The notes under the pieces: model-generated
The model's input: the letters and a program-made list of their open reading frames with translations, nothing else
What the model was told of the DNA's origin: nothing
Database searches by the model: none
Position numbers and translations under genes: made by a program
Shown: in pieces, positions 1 to 7,308 of the stretch
How positions within the stretch are numbered: position 1 is the stretch's first letter
Layout of the letters: every line of letters begins with the position of its first letter
From: an uncultured Clostridia bacterium
GTDB taxonomy: Bacteria > Bacillota > Clostridia > Christensenellales > Aristaeellaceae
NCBI GenBank assembly: GCA_934615235.1
Contig: CAKTTL010000056.1
Span: 1 to 18,351 of the forward strand
DNA length: 18,351 nucleotides
Reading direction: 5' to 3'

Positions 1-432
1 GCGGATAAAATGAACTACGAACTGGTCGACGCCGAGCTTGTAAAAGAAGGGCCCGGGCGTTATTTGCGTATCTACATTGACCGTCCCGGCGGCATTTCGC
101 TGGATGAGCTCGAGGCGTATCACCGCGAGATTCAGCCGCAGCTGGAACGGGTCGATTATGATTTTCTGGAGGTCTGTTCCCCCGGGCTGGACAGGCCGCT
201 GAAGAAGGAGCGCGATTTCGAACGCGCGCTGGGCCAGAAGGTCGAAGTTCGGCTTTTCAAGCCCCTGGACGGTAAGAAGCTGTTTGAAGGCGCGCTTCAC
301 GCGTGGAACGCCGAAACCGTAACCATCGAAGACGCGTCGGGCCTGCGGGAAATCCCGCGCAGGGGCGTGGCGCTGATCAAGCCCGTAATCGAAATTGACC
401 TGGACGACGACGAGGGAGACGACATCTTATGA
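1..432 (+). CDS. rimP: Ribosome maturation factor RimP (5' end missing)
   Basis: RimP assists assembly of the 30S subunit. The reading frame is open from base 1, and the residues before the first ATG (A-D-K at 1-9) continue the family's usual pattern. The visible MNYELVD matches the internal GYELVDVEYVKEG stretch of RimP, so the ATG at 10 is probably not the start and about 15-20 N-terminal residues lie upstream of the window. Family features seen include YLRIYIDRPGG, a short acidic segment, the conserved VCSPGLDRPLKKERDFERALG block ending the N-terminal domain, and a C-terminal SH3-like half ending in an acidic tail. The stop overlaps the nusA start (ATGA at 429-432), as expected for the classical rimP-nusA-infB operon. 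Identity is secure; only the start is unseen. Confidence 0.93.
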   Translation, partial: ADKMNYELVDAELVKEGPGRYLRIYIDRPGGISLDELEAYHREIQPQLERVDYDFLEVCSPGLDRPLKKERDFERALGQKVEVRLFKPLDGKKLFEGALHAWNAETVTIEDASGLREIPRRGVALIKPVIEIDLDDDEGDDIL

Positions 433-1523
433 ACATTGAAGTCATCCGCGCTGCGGAAGCGCTCGCAAAAGAAAAGGGAATCAGTCAGGACGTGCTCTTC
501 GGCGCGATCGAAGAAGCGCTGAAGTCCGCCTATCGCAAAAATTTCCGCAAGGTGAGCGCCAACAGCACCTCGCAGAACGTCGACGTAATGATCGACCGAT
601 CCACCGGCGCGGTGCAGGTCTTCGCGCGCAAAATCGTCGTCGAGGACGTCGAGGACGATTCGCAGGAGATCAGCCTCATCGAAGCGCAGCGCATTCAGCC
701 GAGCTATCAGCCGGGCGATATCGTGCAGGTGGAAATCACGCCGCACGATTTCGGCCGCGTCGCCGCGCAGACGGCCAAGCAGGTCATCGTGCAGCGTATT
801 CGCGAAGCCGAACGGGGCATCATTTATGATGAATACATCGAAAAAGAGAACGAAATTCTCACCGCCATCGTGCAGCGCGTCGAAGGCAAGAGCGTGTACG
901 TCGAGCTGGGCAAGACCGAGGGCGTTATCGAAGCGAACGGTCAGATGCCGGGTGAAGAATACAACATCAACGATCGCCTGAAGGTGTACGTGCTCGAGGT
1001 GCAGCGCACCACGCGCGGCCCGCAGGTGCTCGTCAGCCGGACGCATCCGGGTCTGGTCAAGCGCCTGTTCGAGCTGGAATCGCCTGAAATTCAGTCCGGC
1101 ACGGTGCAGATCAAATCGATCGCCCGCGAAGCCGGTTCCCGCACGAAGATGGCCGTCGCCTCCTCCGACCCGATCATCGATCCCGTCGGCAGCTGCGTCG
1201 GTCCGCGCGGAAGCCGTGTGGAAAGCGTGGTCAACGAGCTGAAGGGCGAGAAGATCGATATCATCAAATGGTCGGCCGATCCGGCGGAATTCATCGCCAA
1301 CGCGCTCAATCCCGCGCGCGTGCTGAGCGTCTTCACGTCGGAAGAAAACAAGGCCTGCCGCGTGATCGTGCCGGATAACCAGCTTTCCCTCGCCATCGGC
1401 AAGGAAGGGCAGAACGCGCGTCTCGCCGCGAAGCTGACCGGCTGGAAGATCGATATCAAGTCTCAGTCGCAGGCTACGAGCGCGCTCGACGCATCCGAAG
1501 GAGAGGAGCCGGAGAACGCGTGA
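429..1523 (+). CDS. nusA: Transcription termination/antitermination factor NusA
   Basis: NusA binds RNA polymerase and nascent RNA and modulates pausing, termination and antitermination. The 364-residue product has the short Gram-positive architecture: an N-terminal RNAP-binding domain (about 1-125), an S1 domain (about 139-205, starting near ENEILTAIVQRVEG), KH1 with GPRG at 258-261, and KH2 with IGKEGQN from residue 323. It ends soon after KH2, without the C-terminal acidic repeats of proteobacterial NusA, like the roughly 370-residue Bacillus protein. A ribosome-binding site AGGGAG (413-418) precedes the ATG that overlaps the rimP stop. The stop overlaps the GTG of rnpM (GTGA at 1520-1523). 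Nothing odd is visible. Confidence 0.97.
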   Translation: MNIEVIRAAEALAKEKGISQDVLFGAIEEALKSAYRKNFRKVSANSTSQNVDVMIDRSTGAVQVFARKIVVEDVEDDSQEISLIEAQRIQPSYQPGDIVQVEITPHDFGRVAAQTAKQVIVQRIREAERGIIYDEYIEKENEILTAIVQRVEGKSVYVELGKTEGVIEANGQMPGEEYNINDRLKVYVLEVQRTTRGPQVLVSRTHPGLVKRLFELESPEIQSGTVQIKSIAREAGSRTKMAVASSDPIIDPVGSCVGPRGSRVESVVNELKGEKIDIIKWSADPAEFIANALNPARVLSVFTSEENKACRVIVPDNQLSLAIGKEGQNARLAAKLTGWKIDIKSQSQATSALDASEGEEPENA

Positions 1524-1798
1524 GCGGTGTGAAGCCGAAGAAAATCCCGACGCGCATGTGCGTCGGCTGCCGCGAAATGAAAGAAAAACGCGAGCTGCTC
1601 CGCGTAGTGCATACGCCGGACGGCGCGGTTTTCCTCGATCGCACAGGCAAGGCGAACGGCCGCGGCGCATATGTGTGCAAAAGCGCGCAGTGTCTGCAGA
1701 AAGCCGTCAAGACCCGTCAGCTCGAGCGGGCGCTCTCCTGCCCCATCAGTCAGGAAGTGTTCGAATCGCTGCAGAAGGCGATGGCCGAAGATGGATGA
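1520..1798 (+). CDS. rnpM: RNase P modulator RnpM (YlxR, DUF448 family)
   Basis: This is a small basic RNA-binding protein of 92 residues. The YlxR family was recently renamed RnpM because the Bacillus protein binds the RNase P RNA and modulates its activity. Diagnostic motifs are RMCVGCREMKEKREL with Cys14 and Cys17, and GRGAYVC at 47-53 (Cys53), both hallmarks of DUF448. The start is GTG at 1520, overlapping the nusA stop, with GGAG at 1511-1514 as a close ribosome-binding site. Its last codons overlap ylxQ by 8 bases, so translation is probably coupled. Its position directly after nusA is the standard one in Bacillota. Confidence 0.94.
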   Translation: MSGVKPKKIPTRMCVGCREMKEKRELLRVVHTPDGAVFLDRTGKANGRGAYVCKSAQCLQKAVKTRQLERALSCPISQEVFESLQKAMAEDG

Positions 1799-2090
1799 AA
1801 AACGGGCGCTGGGAACGCTCGGACTCGCGACGCGGGCCGGGTTCGTCAAAAGCGGCGGCGACGTGTGCGAGCGCGAAATCCGCGCAGGACGCGTAAGACT
1901 CGCCCTGATGGACGCGGGCGTATCCGACAACACGCGCGATAAATTTTCCGCGCTGTGCGCGGGTAAAAACGTTCCGCTGCGCATCCTCCCGGAGGACGCG
2001 CTCGGGAACGCCATCGGCCAGCCGGGCCGAATGGTCGCGGTTCTGAAAGAAGGACCGCTTACAACAAAGCTGGAATCGCTGCTTTCATAG
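1791..2090 (+). CDS. L7Ae-family RNA-binding protein YlxQ
   Basis: This is a 99-residue protein of the ribosomal L7Ae/L30e/Gadd45 fold found between rnpM and infB in most Bacillota (YlxQ, also called RplGA). Family members bind kink-turn RNA. Seen here: the opening LGLATRAGFVKSGGDVCEREIRAGRVRLALMDAGVSDNTRDK, with the usual helix-loop carrying SGGD and the Ala-rich basic segment, and the C-terminal LPEDALGNAIGQPGRMVAVL, which matches the LG.AIG....A family ending. The reading frame is open further upstream, but the ATG at 1791 (MDEKRALG) fits the family length; upstream codons belong to rnpM in another frame. The ribosome-binding site is weak (AGAAGG near 1773), consistent with coupling to rnpM. 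The exact cellular role is uncertain. Confidence 0.9.
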   Translation: MDEKRALGTLGLATRAGFVKSGGDVCEREIRAGRVRLALMDAGVSDNTRDKFSALCAGKNVPLRILPEDALGNAIGQPGRMVAVLKEGPLTTKLESLLS

Positions 2091-2129
2091 CAGCCTTACC
2101 CATACTTATATCGGGGGTGCAAGGGCAGA

Positions 2130-5015
2130 ATGGCCAAACTCAAGGTGCAGGAAGCAACCAAGGAACTGTCGCTGAGCGCGAGCAAGCAGCTGGAGAACGT
2201 CGCGCGGATTCGCCGTAACGCGAATGACACGCTGGCGCAGCTGAAACAAATTGAACAGACCTTTGTCCGCGCGGAAGAAGAGCGTCAGGAACGCGAAAAG
2301 CTGCAGCGCCAGCGCGAAGCGTTGGAATCGCAGAGCAACGCGTGGATTATGCCCGAGGAGGCGGAGCCCGCGGCCAAGGCTGAAGAAAAGCCCGCGCCGG
2401 AAGCGGAAAAGCCCGCCGCAAAGGAAGCCCCCGTCGTGAACGAGACGGTCAAGCCCGCCCCCGCGCCCGTCGCGGAGGCTCCGAAGGCTGCCGCGCCCGA
2501 AGCGAAAGAAGAACCCAAACCGGCCGAGCCGGCGCCCGCGAAGCCTGCCGCGGCTCCTCAGGCCGCGCCGGCAGCGCCTGCAGCTCAGCGGCCGCAGCAG
2601 CGCCCGCCGATGCAGCAGGGAGCGCGCCCCGCGCAGCCCGGTCAGCCGGTAAGCCGTCCCGTGAATCCGCAGGGGCCGTATGGCCGTCCGGCGAATCCGC
2701 AGCAGGGCCCGTACGGCCGCCCCGCGAACCCGCAGGGGCCGTATGGCCGTCCCGCGAATCCGCAGCAGGGCCCGTACGGCCGCCCCGCGAACCCGCAGGG
2801 ACCGTATGGCCGTCCCGCAAATCCGCAGCAGGGCCCTTACGGTCGTCCCGCGAATCCGCAGGGACCGTATGGCCGTCCCGCGAATCCGCCGCAGGGCGGT
2901 TTCGGCCGTCCCGCCGGCGGAGCGCCTCAGGGCGGTTATGGCAACCGTCCCGCGGGCGGCGCGCCGCGTCCGGGCGGATTTAACGGCGGTACCGCCGGCG
3001 GCATGGGCGGCGCGAACCGTAACCGCAGCCGCGGTCCGGAGCTTACGCCCACGGTCGAAAAGGAGCGCGTCTCCAATTACGATCCGAACAAGAAGATGTA
3101 TCAGCGCCAGCATGATCCGGAGCAGCAGCGCAATAACGGCCGTCATAAGGGCGGCGTGCGCGAGACCGGCATTATGCCCGGTGACGATGAGATGCGCCGC
3201 GGCGGCAGCCGCAAGAAGGGCAAGCAGGTCAGCGCCCAGCAGATGATGGCTCCGATCAAGATCGAGAAGGCGTACATGACCGCCGAAACCATCACCGTCA
3301 AGGATCTGACCGAGCGCATCGGCAAGCCCGCGGGCGACATCATCAAGAAGCTTCTCCTGCTCGGCATCATGGCCACGATCAACCAGGAACTGGATTACGA
3401 TACCGCGTCCCTCGTGTGCAACGAGTTCGGCGTGGAACTGGAAATGAAGCTGGATAAGACGGCCGAGGATTCCCTCGCCGCCGAGAACTTCAAGGACGCC
3501 GAGGAAGACCTCGTCGAACGTCCGCCGGTCGTGACCATCATGGGGCACGTCGATCACGGCAAGACGACGCTGCTGGACTATATCCGCAAGAGCCACGTAA
3601 CCGCGGGCGAAGCGGGCGGCATCACGCAGCACATCGGCGCCTACCAGGTCAACCTCAACGGCCGGCTCATTACCTTCCTCGATACTCCCGGCCATGAGGC
3701 CTTCACCGCGATGCGTCTGCGCGGCGCGCAGGCGACGGATATCGCCGTCCTCGTCGTCGCGGCGGACGACGGCGTTATGCCGCAGACCATTGAAGCGATT
3801 AACCACGCCAAGGCCGCGGGCGTGCCGATCATCGTCGCCATCAACAAGATGGACAAGGAAGGCGCGAACCCCGACCGCATCAAGCAGGACCTGACCAGCT
3901 ATGACCTCGTCTGCGAAGACTGGGGCGGCGACACGATCATGGTTCCGATTTCGGCCGCGACCGGCGACAACGTCGATTCGCTGCTGGAAATGATTCTGCT
4001 CGAAGCCGACATGCTGCAGCTTCGCGCCAACCCCGACCGTCAGGCGCGCGGCATCATCATTGAAGCCCGCCTGGACAAGGGCCGCGGCCCCGTCGCCACG
4101 GTGCTGGTGCAGAACGGCACGCTGCACGTGGGCGATACGGTCGTCGCGGGTATGGCGTACGGGCGCGTACGCGCCATGATGAACGAGCGCGGCGAGCGCG
4201 TGAAGGCGGCTCCGCCGTCCACGCCGGTTGAGGTCATCGGTTTCGGCGACGTGCCGGAAGCGGGCGACGAAATCAACGCCGTGGAAGATACCGAACTTTC
4301 CCGCAAGGTCGCCGAGGAGCGCCGCAGCAAGCAGCGCGCCGCGATGATCAAGGCGAGCAGCAAGGTGTCGCTCGACGATCTGTTCACGAAGATTTCCGAG
4401 GGCGAGCTCAAAGATCTCAACCTCATCATCAAAGCCGACGTGCAGGGCTCCGTCGAGGCAGTCAAGCAGTCGCTCGAGCGTCTGTCCAACGATCAGGTGC
4501 GCGTGCGCACGATTCACGGCAGCGTCGGCGCGATTACCGAGAACGACGTCATGCTCGCCTCGACCGCGGGCGCGATCATCATCGGTTTCAACGTACGTCC
4601 CGAGAACAACGCGCGCGATATGGCCGCCCGCGAGGGCGTCGATATCCGCCTGTACCGCATCATCTACAACGCCATCGAGGATGTGCAGAAGGCCATGAAG
4701 GGTCTGCTTGCGCCGGAATTCCGCGAGGTGATTCTCGGTCACGCGCAGGTGCGCAGCACGTTCCATATCAGCGGCGTCGGCACGATCGCCGGCTGCTACG
4801 TCACCGACGGCAAACTTCAGCGCAACGCGCAGGTTCGCCTGCTGCGCGATAACGTGGTTGTGTTCGAAGGCAACCTCGACTCCCTGCGCCGTTTCAAGGA
4901 CGATGTGAAGGAAGTCGCCACCAGCTTTGAGTGCGGCGTTGGCCTTGAAAAGTTCAACGACATCAAAGAAGGCGACGTGGTCGAGTGCTTCATCAACGAG
5001 CAGGTGGAAAGGTAA
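2130..5015 (+). CDS. infB: Translation initiation factor IF-2
   Basis: IF-2 is the GTPase that brings initiator fMet-tRNA to the 30S subunit and promotes 50S joining. The product has 961 residues, much longer than Bacillus IF-2 (about 716), because of its N-terminal region. Order: a short IF2N-like helical segment (about 1-60); a Pro/Ala/Glu/Lys-rich stretch (70-175); a GPYGRPANP tandem array (about 182-254); Gly/Arg-rich sequence to about 300; a second IF2N segment (about 385-440); then the G domain with G1 GHVDHGKT at 472-479, G3 DTPGH from 518, G4 NKMD from 572 and G5 SAA from 608. Domains II to IV follow, ending in a typical VECF...QVER. The ATG at 2130 has GGGGG/AAGGG upstream. It is 39 bases after ylxQ, with no promoter or terminator visible in the gap. 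Confidence 0.97.
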   Translation: MAKLKVQEATKELSLSASKQLENVARIRRNANDTLAQLKQIEQTFVRAEEERQEREKLQRQREALESQSNAWIMPEEAEPAAKAEEKPAPEAEKPAAKEAPVVNETVKPAPAPVAEAPKAAAPEAKEEPKPAEPAPAKPAAAPQAAPAAPAAQRPQQRPPMQQGARPAQPGQPVSRPVNPQGPYGRPANPQQGPYGRPANPQGPYGRPANPQQGPYGRPANPQGPYGRPANPQQGPYGRPANPQGPYGRPANPPQGGFGRPAGGAPQGGYGNRPAGGAPRPGGFNGGTAGGMGGANRNRSRGPELTPTVEKERVSNYDPNKKMYQRQHDPEQQRNNGRHKGGVRETGIMPGDDEMRRGGSRKKGKQVSAQQMMAPIKIEKAYMTAETITVKDLTERIGKPAGDIIKKLLLLGIMATINQELDYDTASLVCNEFGVELEMKLDKTAEDSLAAENFKDAEEDLVERPPVVTIMGHVDHGKTTLLDYIRKSHVTAGEAGGITQHIGAYQVNLNGRLITFLDTPGHEAFTAMRLRGAQATDIAVLVVAADDGVMPQTIEAINHAKAAGVPIIVAINKMDKEGANPDRIKQDLTSYDLVCEDWGGDTIMVPISAATGDNVDSLLEMILLEADMLQLRANPDRQARGIIIEARLDKGRGPVATVLVQNGTLHVGDTVVAGMAYGRVRAMMNERGERVKAAPPSTPVEVIGFGDVPEAGDEINAVEDTELSRKVAEERRSKQRAAMIKASSKVSLDDLFTKISEGELKDLNLIIKADVQGSVEAVKQSLERLSNDQVRVRTIHGSVGAITENDVMLASTAGAIIIGFNVRPENNARDMAAREGVDIRLYRIIYNAIEDVQKAMKGLLAPEFREVILGHAQVRSTFHISGVGTIAGCYVTDGKLQRNAQVRLLRDNVVVFEGNLDSLRRFKDDVKEVATSFECGVGLEKFNDIKEGDVVECFINEQVER
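2673..2891 (+). repeat. 63-bp tandem repeat inside infB encoding GPYGRPANP(Q/QQ)
   Basis: Three 63-bp units (2673-2735, 2736-2798, 2799-2861) are followed by a 30-bp half unit (2862-2891). Each unit codes for an 11-residue and a 10-residue copy of GPYGRPANPQ(Q), giving seven copies in all; a decayed eighth (QGGFGRPAGG) follows. Units 1 and 2 differ at a single base. Units 2 and 3 differ at six, all synonymous by my reading. Within each of the first two units the two halves use different codons (TAT/TAC, CGT/CGC, AAT/AAC), so the unit that was duplicated is the 63-bp pair, not the 30-bp single. The encoded peptide is expected to be disordered. Confidence 0.95.
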
Positions 5016-5022
5016 GTAAAGA

Positions 5023-5403
5023 ATGAACTTTGATCGTACGGATCGTATCAGCGAGGAAGTGCGCAGGGAGGTCGACCGCATCATCCGCGAGGATGTGCGC
5101 GACCCGCGCGTAACGGGCACGTGGTCTATCACGCGCGCCGATGTAACGCGCGATCTGCGTTACGCGAAGATTCGCGTAAGCGTGCTGGAAGAGGAGCAGC
5201 GCAAGCCGCTTCTCAAGGCGCTCAAGAACGCGGCGGGATTCATCCGCCGCGAGCTTGGAAAGAACCTGCGCCTGCGCTACACGCCCGAGCTGCTTTTTGA
5301 GGAGGACGACAACATCGCCTACGGCGTGCATATCGCCTCCATTCTGGCCGATGTGAAGCCGGAAGACCGCCCTGAAACAAATTCCGAGGATGATGAAACG
5401 TGA
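5023..5403 (+). CDS. rbfA: 30S ribosome-binding factor RbfA
   Basis: RbfA is a KH-fold factor that binds immature 30S subunits and is needed for late maturation around the 16S 5' end. The 126-residue length is usual. Seen: the start NFDRTDRISEEVRREVDRIIREDVRDPR, which matches the R...I...L..I....VRDPR family signature; VTRDLRYAKIRVSVL, the beta-strand with the typical D..YAK.Y/RVSV pattern; and FIRRELGKNLRLRYTPELLFEEDDNIAYGVHI, which matches the family's RSELGRRLRLRRVPELRFVLDESLDYG.RI region. It lies 7 bases after infB with AAAGG (5008-5012) as a ribosome-binding site. Its stop overlaps the GTG start of nrnA (GTGA at 5400-5403). Confidence 0.96.
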   Translation: MNFDRTDRISEEVRREVDRIIREDVRDPRVTGTWSITRADVTRDLRYAKIRVSVLEEEQRKPLLKALKNAAGFIRRELGKNLRLRYTPELLFEEDDNIAYGVHIASILADVKPEDRPETNSEDDET

Positions 5404-6365
5404 ACGAAGCTTGGCTTCCCCTTTGTTCCAGCATTCAGGATGCGCAGAATATTCTGCTTATTTCGCATATCTTTCCCGACGGGGATACCTGCGGCTCAGC
5501 GCTTGCGCTGCGCCGCGCTCTTATTTCTCTGGGGAAGAACGTAACCTGCTGCTGCGAGCACTCTGTGCCGGAAATTTATAAGATGCTCGATGGCGCAAGC
5601 GCCATTGAAAGCCCCGCTGCGCATGCCGGACGCATTTTCGATCTTGCGATCAGCATCGACGTATCCGATCCGGAGCGCATGGGCGCGGGCTGCGGCGAAC
5701 TGTTTGTAAACGCGCGGCATACCGCGCAGATCGATCACCACGGCACAAACCCGGCCTATGCCGCCGTCAATATAATCCGCTCTCCCCTCTCGGCCACGGG
5801 CGTATTGATCGCCGGCCTGCTCGACGCGCTCGGCGTCCCGTTCGACCGGCAAATCGCCGAGTGTCTCTATGTCGCCGTCGCAACCGATACGGGCAATTTC
5901 AAACAGGCGAACGCCGATGCGGACGCTTTCGCCGTGGCCGCGCGCTGCGCCGCTTGCGGGTTCGATATCGCGGCCGTCAGCCGCCGCGTGTTCGATGTGC
6001 GCCCGGTATGTCAGGTGAAACTGTTCGGCGCGGCGCTTTCTTCGCTGAAGCTGTCGCATAACGGACAGGTCGCGTCCGCCGTCGTCTCGCGCGAGGATTT
6101 CCTCCTCTGCGGCGCGGCGCCGGAGCACACGGAGGGTATTGTCAATATCATCTTCAACATGGAAGGCGTGAAAATCGCCGTCCTGCTCACCGAAAAGGGC
6201 GAGGGCGTGAAGGTCAGCCTGCGCTCCGTCGCGCCGTACGACGTGGCGGCTGTAGCGCGGACGTTTGAGGGCGGCGGGCACACCTTCGCCGCAGGCTGCA
6301 CGCTGCAAATGAATCTGGAGGATGCACGCGCGGCCGTCGCTGCGGCGTGCGGAAAAATTCTGTAA
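5400..6365 (+). CDS. nrnA: DHH/DHHA1 phosphoesterase, NrnA-type oligoribonuclease / pAp phosphatase
   Basis: NrnA-type enzymes degrade very short RNAs (nanoRNA) and many also dephosphorylate 3'-phosphoadenosine 5'-phosphate. The 321-residue product has the DHH-family metal-binding motifs: HIFPDGDTCGS with Asp27 and Asp29, SIDVSDPER, IDHHG at 111-115, and ATDTGNFKQANAD. The C-terminal DHHA1 substrate-binding motif GGGH is at 291-294. The start is a GTG at 5400 overlapping the rbfA stop, with GAGGA at 5386-5390 as a well-spaced ribosome-binding site. Its stop abuts the truB ATG directly. Location between rbfA and truB is the common Bacillota/Actinomycetota arrangement. The exact choice among nanoRNase, pAp phosphatase or c-di-nucleotide-related activity cannot be read from sequence. 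Confidence 0.92.
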   Translation: MNEAWLPLCSSIQDAQNILLISHIFPDGDTCGSALALRRALISLGKNVTCCCEHSVPEIYKMLDGASAIESPAAHAGRIFDLAISIDVSDPERMGAGCGELFVNARHTAQIDHHGTNPAYAAVNIIRSPLSATGVLIAGLLDALGVPFDRQIAECLYVAVATDTGNFKQANADADAFAVAARCAACGFDIAAVSRRVFDVRPVCQVKLFGAALSSLKLSHNGQVASAVVSREDFLLCGAAPEHTEGIVNIIFNMEGVKIAVLLTEKGEGVKVSLRSVAPYDVAAVARTFEGGGHTFAAGCTLQMNLEDARAAVAAACGKIL

Positions 6366-7250
6366 ATGAACGGATTTCTCAATCTTCTCAAGCCGCCGGG
6401 AATGACCTCGTCCGACGCGGTCGTGATGGTTCGGCGGTCGCTTCCCGGCAAAGAAAAAGTGGGCCATGCGGGAACGCTTGACCCGGAAGCCGCGGGCGTG
6501 CTGCCGATCATGATCGGCAAGGCCTCGCGGCTGTTTGATCTGCTGGCCGATAAGGAAAAGACGTACATTGCTGAAATCGCGCTCGGCGTTGCAACGGACA
6601 CGCAGGACGCGCAGGGAGCGGCAATTTCCCGCGGCACATGGAACGGCGATTTTTCGGCGCTGCGCGCCGCTCTCCCCCGCTTCACCGGCGTAATCGAGCA
6701 GATTCCGCCCGCATACTCGGCCATCAAAACGGGCGGCGTAGCGGCCTATAAGCTGGCTCGCGCAGGCGCGGAGCTGGAATTAAAGCCGCGCGAAGCGCGG
6801 ATCGATTCCCTCGAGCTGCTTGAACCGACCGGACCAGACAGCGCGCTGCTGCGCATCGGCTGCGGACGCGGGGTGTACATTCGCACGCTGTGCCATGATC
6901 TTGGCGCTTTTCTCGGCTGCGGGGCGCATATGCGTTTCCTTCTGCGCGCGCAATCCGGGCCTTTTACGACGGAAAACGCCGTTACGCCCGAGGAATGGCT
7001 CGCCACAGAGGACAAGGCCGCGCTGCTCACGCCCATGGATGCGCCGCTCGCCGCGCTGCCCGCCGCTTATCTGCCCGAAGCCGCCGAGCGCGCCTGCCGC
7101 GACGGTAAAGCGCTGACGAAGTTCCGCTCGCTGGACGAAGGCGCAAAAAACGGCGGCCCCGTGCGCGTCTATTGCGGCGAAACGTTCGCCGGGCTTGCCC
7201 GCTGGAACGCTGAAGAAGAAGCGTTGCGTTTTTTCGCGATGCTTCTGTAA
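6366..7250 (+). CDS. truB: tRNA pseudouridine(55) synthase TruB
   Basis: TruB isomerises U55 of the T-loop in most tRNAs. The 294-residue product begins with GFLNLLKPPGMTSSDAV, the conserved motif I region, followed by GHAGTLDPEAAGVLP with the catalytic Asp39. Also visible are the IPPAYSAIKTGGVAAYKLARAG motif (the YSA.K.G.R.Y.LAR type) and the GRGVYIRTLCHDLG motif near residue 168, typical of the RNA-binding core. The C-terminal part is consistent with a short TruB_C/PUA-like domain. The ATG directly follows the nrnA TAA (TAAATG) with little ribosome-binding site, so translation is probably coupled. This is the last gene of the + strand operon; ribF and rpsO, which often follow, are not here. 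Confidence 0.96.
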   Translation: MNGFLNLLKPPGMTSSDAVVMVRRSLPGKEKVGHAGTLDPEAAGVLPIMIGKASRLFDLLADKEKTYIAEIALGVATDTQDAQGAAISRGTWNGDFSALRAALPRFTGVIEQIPPAYSAIKTGGVAAYKLARAGAELELKPREARIDSLELLEPTGPDSALLRIGCGRGVYIRTLCHDLGAFLGCGAHMRFLLRAQSGPFTTENAVTPEEWLATEDKAALLTPMDAPLAALPAAYLPEAAERACRDGKALTKFRSLDEGAKNGGPVRVYCGETFAGLARWNAEEEALRFFAMLL

Positions 7251-7260
7251 AAGCAAAAAT

Positions 7261-7289
7261 CACCCCCCGCTGCCTGCGCAGCGGGGGTG
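7261..7289. terminator. Bidirectional intrinsic terminator between truB and the glycosidase gene
   Basis: The arms are CACCCCCCGCTGC (7261-7273) and GCAGCGGGGGTG (7278-7289), with loop CTGC and one bulged C. On the - strand the hairpin is followed by a run of five T (complement of 7255-7259), a good tail for the glycosidase operon ending at 7309. On the + strand the tail (TTGCGTT) is poor, so termination of truB may be less efficient. The position between two convergent stop codons supports the call. Confidence 0.82.
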
Positions 7290-7308
7290 TTGCGTTACCA
7301 GCGTATGT

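Noticed and set aside
1671..1790. Extended N-terminus of YlxQ from 1671
   Set aside because: The extra 40 residues are out-of-frame rnpM sequence, basic and Ser-rich, and YlxQ proteins are normally about 100 residues as given by the ATG at 1791.
2673..2891. Regular repeats considered as a CRISPR array
   Set aside because: The repeats are contiguous without unique spacers and stay in frame inside infB, coding for the same peptide.
2106..5132. A 1008-codon open frame on the - strand across infB
   Set aside because: It is fully antisense to an unmistakable infB, has low-complexity His/Arg/Ala/Leu-rich composition and no recognisable domain. High GC at third codon positions suppresses stop codons on the opposite strand.
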